This document shows positions 59,073-64,000 of a stretch of 64,000 nucleotides of DNA, piece after piece; position 1 is the stretch's first letter; each line of letters starts with the position of its first letter. The translations under genes and the position numbers were made by a program. The notes below the pieces were generated by a model, which saw nothing but the letters and a program-made list of their open reading frames with translations, ran no database searches and was not told the origin of the DNA. Origin of the DNA: Bdellovibrio sp. (GTDB lineage Bacteria > Myxococcota > SpSt-1050); the NCBI GenBank assembly GCA_020725805.1, contig DYEF01000074.1:1-64000 (forward strand), written 5' to 3'.

Positions 59073-62000
59073 ATGAATAAAGAATACAGCAACATATTCC
59101 GCAGCGAACTGAAAGATTTCGACAGAGATATCTTTCTTCTCTCTAAGGTTGAAGAGGAGAGACAGCTTCAGAAGATAGTCCTCATACCCTCCGAATCGAT
59201 TACGCCTTATCCGGTAAGGGAGGCACTCTCCACCGCCTTTGTAAGTATATATACGGAAGGTTATCCGCCGATAAGAATGACAAGGGAGGAAGAGAAGAAG
59301 GTCACCGATTATTACTATCAGATGGCAAGATACAGAAGGTATGCAGACAGGAGATTCTACAAAGGCTGTGATATTGCAAATCTCGTCGAGGTAATCGCCC
59401 AGAGGAGGGCAGCCAGATTATTTGCCACACCGAATCTTCCGGAAGATAAAATATACGTAAATGTCCAGCCGTTATCCGGTGCAGCGGGGAATAATGCAAT
59501 ATATGAGGCATTCGTTCAGCCCGGTGATGTGGTTATGGGTATGGCACTCTCTGAAGGCGGACACCTGACTCACGGCTCACCGTTCAACAGGTCGGGCAAG
59601 AGATATACGATAGTTTCGTATTCCGCCGACCCGAAGACCGAACTTCTGGACTACGACAGGATTATGCAGCAGGCAAAGGAGTCGAAGCCGAAGATGATAA
59701 TTGCAGGCTGGACCTCATACCCGTGGGCACCCGACTGGAAGAGATTCAGGGAGATAGCCGATGAGGTCGGGGCAAAACTTGTTGCAGATGTCTCACACCC
59801 TGCAGGACTCATTGTGGGAGGTGTCTATCCGAACCCGATTGAATACTGCGACGCTGTTATGTGCACGACACACAAGACACTCTGCGGGCCAAGAGGCGCG
59901 ATAATTCTTACAAAGGACGAGACGATTGCTGCAAGGATAGACAATTCCGTCTTTCCGGGTGAACAGGGCGGTCCTCACGTAAACAAGATGGCTGCAATGG
60001 CAATTGCATTTAAGATTGCCGATTCAGACCTCTTCAGGGAGATGATGAAACAGGTCGTGAAAAATGCATCAGCAATGGCAGACCAGTTTATAAAACGCGG
60101 GCTCAAACTCGCAAATAACGGGACAAACACACATATGCTCCTCATCGACCTGAACAAACTTCCGAATTCAAAGCCTCTTCCCGTCAAAGGCGAGATCGCC
60201 GCGAGGATTCTGGAACTCTGCGGGATTGTCCTGAATAAGAATACAATTGCCGGAGATCCAACAGCGGCACATGCCAGTGCCCTCAGAATAGGGACACCGT
60301 GGATTACGCAGCGTGGATACAGGGAAAAGGAGGTCAGAGAGCTTGCAGATATAATTACAGATATAATTCTGGACATAAAGCCGTTCTTCTATCAGGGTCT
60401 GACAGGACAGCTGCCGAGAGGGAAAGTCGAACACTCAACTATTATAAAAGGGAAAGAGCGGGTGCTCGGTCTAAATCAGTCAGTTGTGCTCAAATCCGAT
60501 GAGAAAATCGGTTATCCGTTTATGCCGTTTACACCTGTCAGAACCGAAAAGTCTGAGTATAAATACTCAGCAGAGACGGAAGTATTTCTGGAAATGAACA
60601 GATACGGCCTGTTCGAGATATCCGGTGAACGTCCGGGACACTTTTTGCATCAGGTTCTGACCGCCGATGTAATCAATATGAAGGCCGGAGAATCACTCGC
60701 ATCTCCGCTCTTTAATGCCGATGGAAAGCTTCTGGACTTTGTAAATATCTTCTGCGTATCCGATAAAAACGAAGATAAATTCATTATGGTCTGCAATCCC
60801 CACAGAAAAGATATGCTGCTCGAATACCTCCGGAATATATCAGACGGATATGTCGTATTCGACAGGGAAGATGTAACAAAGAAGATAGAGGGACCGGCAA
60901 ATATAATAGACCTTCAGGACGACCTCCTTCTCGAAAAGAAATTCAAGGGCCTTCTGTTTTCTCCAAAGGGACTGAAAAATGCCGAAAAGGTTCTGTCGAT
61001 GAATATCGGGGAAAAGGGCGGGTCATTCAAAGAGAATATTTATCTTTTTAACGTCACCGCTCTCAACGGAAACAGATATATAGCAGCGGTTATGACGGAA
61101 GATGTTTTCAAAAACACAAACTCCATGATAAAGGAAAGTGGCCTTGCTGAGACTGATCCAAACTCAATCTTACTTGTTGGCAAAGATGATGAACTGCTTA
61201 CCATAAAGGATTTTTATAAAAAATATCCCCAGTATTTCAAATCAGAAAAGGTATATTTTGCAGGCGAGCCGGTCATAAGGGAGGTTTTTGCCGCCAATTC
61301 AAAAAGTGTATCAAGGGAGAAATTCGTATTTGAGGAAAAGGAAGGCGAACTCAAGCGGACAGTCCTCTTTGACTGGCATAAGAAGAATGCACAAAAGGTA
61401 ATTCCGTTCGCAGGATGGGAGATGCCGGTATGGTACACAAGTATCCTCGATGAACACAATGTTGTAAGAAATGCAGCAGGGCTCTTCGATGTATCTCATA
61501 TGGGAGTTCTGGAGGTCAGAGGGAAGAACGTAGAGTCTTTTCTGAACATTCTGACTGCAAATTATGCCTCGTGGATACTGCCGGGACAATCCCAGTACAG
61601 CTATCTCTTCGACACAGAGGGAAATGTAATAGATGACATTATGCTTTACAGAAAATCCCGTGACTCATATATGATAGTTGTCAATGCAAGCAATGCGGAT
61701 AAAGACCTTGCGTGGATGAATTATGTAAATTCCGGAAAGGCGATTCTGTGCAGTAAGAGATCATATATCAACATCGACACACCGGTTGAAATCAGGAATC
61801 TAAAGGACAAAAGCAGTGGTAGTGAGATGAGAGTAGATATCTCCCTGCAGGGAAGAATGGCACTTCCGACCTTGCTCGATATTGCCGGCGCCCCCGACAG
61901 GAAGCAGAGAATCAGATCACTCAGGCGAACCGACTTTCTGGAGATAGAGATAGAGAAGGAGTCAGTAATCCTGTCGAGGACCGGATATACAGGCGAAGAG

Positions 62001-62582
62001 ATTGCATTTGAGCTTTATATACACCCTGATAAGGTTCTGAAAATCTGGGAACTTCTTCTTGATGCCGGCAAAAAATACGGGGTCAAACCCTGCGGACTCG
62101 GTGCAAGAGATTCACTCAGGACAGAGGCAGGACTGCCGCTCTATGGACACGAACTCGCAGGTCCGTACAATATCTCTCCTGCCGGCGCCGGATTCTCTCC
62201 GTATGTGAAACTCCACAAGCCGTTCTTCATCGGAAGGGATGCTTTCATCGAGTCAGAGAAGAAGAGGACAATGGAGATAATCAGGTTCATTATGACCAAC
62301 AAGATATCCCGGCCGGCAAAACAGAAGGATGTAGTAGTCAATGCACAGGGAGTTGCAATCGGTTATGTTACGTCCTCGGCGTTCAACGGAGAGGGGTATC
62401 AGGTCGGTCTTGCTTATGTTGACAGAAGACATATAAAGGAAGGTGCTAGAATCGGAATATATTGCTCACCATCTTCAAAGGCAAATGTAAATGTCGGAGA
62501 AGAGGTAAAAGTCGGGGACAGACTCGTTCTGCCTGAGCCCGCGACAATTCTCCCCAGATTCGAGAGGAAGAAGAAGAAGTAA
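59073..62582 (+). CDS. Fusion protein: serine hydroxymethyltransferase, degenerate GcvT-like module, aminomethyltransferase (GcvT)
   Basis: SHMT: VNVQPLSGAAGNNAIYEAF, EGGHLTHGSPFN, TTHKTLCGPRGAI, FPGEQGGPHVNKMAA; middle YGLFEISGERPGHFLHQVLTADVINMKAGESLASPLFNADGKLLDF; C-terminal PFAGWEMPVWYTSILDEHNVVRNAAGLFDVSHMG, LSRTGYTGEEIAFELY. One uninterrupted ORF. Confidence 0.93.
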   Translation: MNKEYSNIFRSELKDFDRDIFLLSKVEEERQLQKIVLIPSESITPYPVREALSTAFVSIYTEGYPPIRMTREEEKKVTDYYYQMARYRRYADRRFYKGCDIANLVEVIAQRRAARLFATPNLPEDKIYVNVQPLSGAAGNNAIYEAFVQPGDVVMGMALSEGGHLTHGSPFNRSGKRYTIVSYSADPKTELLDYDRIMQQAKESKPKMIIAGWTSYPWAPDWKRFREIADEVGAKLVADVSHPAGLIVGGVYPNPIEYCDAVMCTTHKTLCGPRGAIILTKDETIAARIDNSVFPGEQGGPHVNKMAAMAIAFKIADSDLFREMMKQVVKNASAMADQFIKRGLKLANNGTNTHMLLIDLNKLPNSKPLPVKGEIAARILELCGIVLNKNTIAGDPTAAHASALRIGTPWITQRGYREKEVRELADIITDIILDIKPFFYQGLTGQLPRGKVEHSTIIKGKERVLGLNQSVVLKSDEKIGYPFMPFTPVRTEKSEYKYSAETEVFLEMNRYGLFEISGERPGHFLHQVLTADVINMKAGESLASPLFNADGKLLDFVNIFCVSDKNEDKFIMVCNPHRKDMLLEYLRNISDGYVVFDREDVTKKIEGPANIIDLQDDLLLEKKFKGLLFSPKGLKNAEKVLSMNIGEKGGSFKENIYLFNVTALNGNRYIAAVMTEDVFKNTNSMIKESGLAETDPNSILLVGKDDELLTIKDFYKKYPQYFKSEKVYFAGEPVIREVFAANSKSVSREKFVFEEKEGELKRTVLFDWHKKNAQKVIPFAGWEMPVWYTSILDEHNVVRNAAGLFDVSHMGVLEVRGKNVESFLNILTANYASWILPGQSQYSYLFDTEGNVIDDIMLYRKSRDSYMIVVNASNADKDLAWMNYVNSGKAILCSKRSYINIDTPVEIRNLKDKSSGSEMRVDISLQGRMALPTLLDIAGAPDRKQRIRSLRRTDFLEIEIEKESVILSRTGYTGEEIAFELYIHPDKVLKIWELLLDAGKKYGVKPCGLGARDSLRTEAGLPLYGHELAGPYNISPAGAGFSPYVKLHKPFFIGRDAFIESEKKRTMEIIRFIMTNKISRPAKQKDVVVNAQGVAIGYVTSSAFNGEGYQVGLAYVDRRHIKEGARIGIYCSPSSKANVNVGEEVKVGDRLVLPEPATILPRFERKKKK

Positions 62583-62583
62583 G

Positions 62584-62634
62584 TATATTAAAGGTGGCTG
62601 AGTAGTAAAATGTACCAAAGCCACCTAAAATATA
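62584..62634. terminator. Candidate bidirectional terminator/hairpin between convergent genes
   Basis: TATATT-aa-AGGTGGCT (62584-62599) pairs with AGCCACCT-aa-AATATA (62619-62634); 19-nt loop; lies between convergent genes. Confidence 0.5.
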
Positions 62635-62709
62635 TTCTTTATTAATACTATTGTAAGCCTGAGTAAAAATGTGTCTTGTCTGAGGTTATAATTTAATTTG
62701 TAACATTCT

Positions 62710-63711
62710 TTATCTTGATTTTTTGAAAAGAACTAATTCTTCCGAATATTTCTTACTTCTCTTTATATCCTCTCTCTTCTGATAACTCAGTGTATTTCTC
62801 TCCCAGAATACGCCGTCTGAATATCCCTGTATTCTTTTATCGTTTTCAGCAAGTTCAAGCCTTTTCTCCGCAAGACAGCAATAATCAGTGTTTATCTCGA
62901 TCCCGCAGTAATTACGACCCAGCTTCTTTGCTACAACCGAAGTTGTCCCTGAGCCCAGAAACGGGTCAAAGACAAGTCCCCCCGCAGGAGAGCTTGCAAG
63001 AATGAGCTTTGCTATAAGTTTTTCGGGTTTTTGTGTCGGGTGGTCTGTGTTTTCGGGCATCGACCAGTAAGGGACTGTTATATCATCCCAGAAGTTCGAA
63101 GGATATGTAAGACGAAAATTCCCCTCTCCGGTCTCTATCCAGTCCTTTGGTTTGCCGTCTTCCCTGTAAGGTGCGATTACCCTTCTCTTCATCTTAACTG
63201 ACTCAACATCAAAGTAGTAATCATCAGATACTGTTGCAAACCAGATATCCTCGGTGCAGTTCTTCCAGTTCTTCTTTGCCCCTCTCCCCTTCTCTCTCTG
63301 CCAGTTAATTCTGTTTCTGACTATGAGATATTCTGAAACAACCTGATAAATGGCGGCAGTACACCTCCAGTCGCCGCAGATATAAAGACTGCCATTTGAT
63401 TTTAATAATCTCACTACCTTTGGAAACCAGCTCCTCAGATAACTGATATATGTATCGTTGTCGGATTTGCTGAATCTGTAACCTCCGAAATTCTTGTCCA
63501 GATTGTATGGCGGGTCGATTATCATCAGGTCAACTGATTTTTCAGGGAAGAGGTCTATTACTTCAAAGAGGTCGTTATTGAAGGTTTTGTTAATAATCTC
63601 TTTTAAACTCATCTTTCCGGTCGCAAATGCAAGGCGACTCTTGTAGAGTTCCTTCTCACTATCACTAAGAGTTATTGTCCTGTTTCTCGGAGCTCTCTCT
63701 TTTTCCGGCAT
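62710..63711 (-). CDS. Orphan adenine-specific DNA methyltransferase
   Basis: Motif IV IIDPPYNLDKNFGGYRF, DHPTQKPEKLIAKLI, motif I VFDPFLGSGTTSVVAKKLGRNYCGIEIN. Confidence 0.92.
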   Translation of the reverse strand: MPEKERAPRNRTITLSDSEKELYKSRLAFATGKMSLKEIINKTFNNDLFEVIDLFPEKSVDLMIIDPPYNLDKNFGGYRFSKSDNDTYISYLRSWFPKVVRLLKSNGSLYICGDWRCTAAIYQVVSEYLIVRNRINWQREKGRGAKKNWKNCTEDIWFATVSDDYYFDVESVKMKRRVIAPYREDGKPKDWIETGEGNFRLTYPSNFWDDITVPYWSMPENTDHPTQKPEKLIAKLILASSPAGGLVFDPFLGSGTTSVVAKKLGRNYCGIEINTDYCCLAEKRLELAENDKRIQGYSDGVFWERNTLSYQKREDIKRSKKYSEELVLFKKSR

Positions 63712-64000
63712 AATATTATCCCCTCTTATCCTGATAATGAAAAATCAACTCAGATGTATACTTTGCAACCTGTATTCTAATCAAGGCTATCCTCTACTTC
63801 TTCTTTAAGTGATTATAACACTATTATAAATACTCCAAAAGAATCGGCTAGTGAAATTATATAAGGCTATTTTCTAAAATTCAATACTTGATTAATTACC
63901 AATGTTTTTACCTAACCTCGGATTTATGAATAATATGTCATTTAGGATAGCTATGGGAAAACCCTAAGGTGACACTTAACTTTGCTTAATAATTTATGAA

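Noticed and set aside
1-64000. CRISPR array or cas genes
   Set aside because: No regularly spaced direct repeats and no Cas-like ORF seen; the only long exact direct repeat I found is the 66-bp pair about 5.9 kb apart.

Overview
The 64 kb window looks like a Gram-negative bacterial chromosome segment (TonB receptor, outer-membrane barrel, EptA-like enzyme, many Cys/Asp-rich secreted proteins). I could not assign a taxon. It is densely coded. Main blocks: (1) a co-directional minus-strand run at about 4.1-16.1 kb joining a hydrogenase maturation protease, a degenerate MglA-like G-domain/coiled-coil protein, three GAF/PAS signalling proteins, LarB-LarC, an esterase and GlpK; (2) envelope, lipid A and regulatory genes; (3) a NarL-type two-component pair and an AT-rich AddA/AddB-like helicase-nuclease pair; (4) PncC, AspRS, transporters, a PEGA protein and a macrodomain; (5) a strongly AT-rich four-gene defence cassette (MTase, DpnII/MboI-like REase, DUF262-DUF1524 GmrSD-like nuclease, MTase; 50.7-55.7 kb); (6) a divergent pair of secreted paralogs sharing an Asp-rich tail ending in a CxC motif; (7) a 1169-aa SHMT/GcvT-like/GcvT fusion; (8) an orphan adenine methyltransferase. 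The most notable observation is that the defence cassette is bracketed by a 66-bp perfect direct repeat. The repeat lies in the 3' end of the upstream DUF2905 gene. The distal copy is followed by a diverged but in-frame alternative C-terminus, which is the signature of site-specific integration into a gene 3' end, yet no integrase is visible. No rRNA, tRNA or CRISPR array was recognised.
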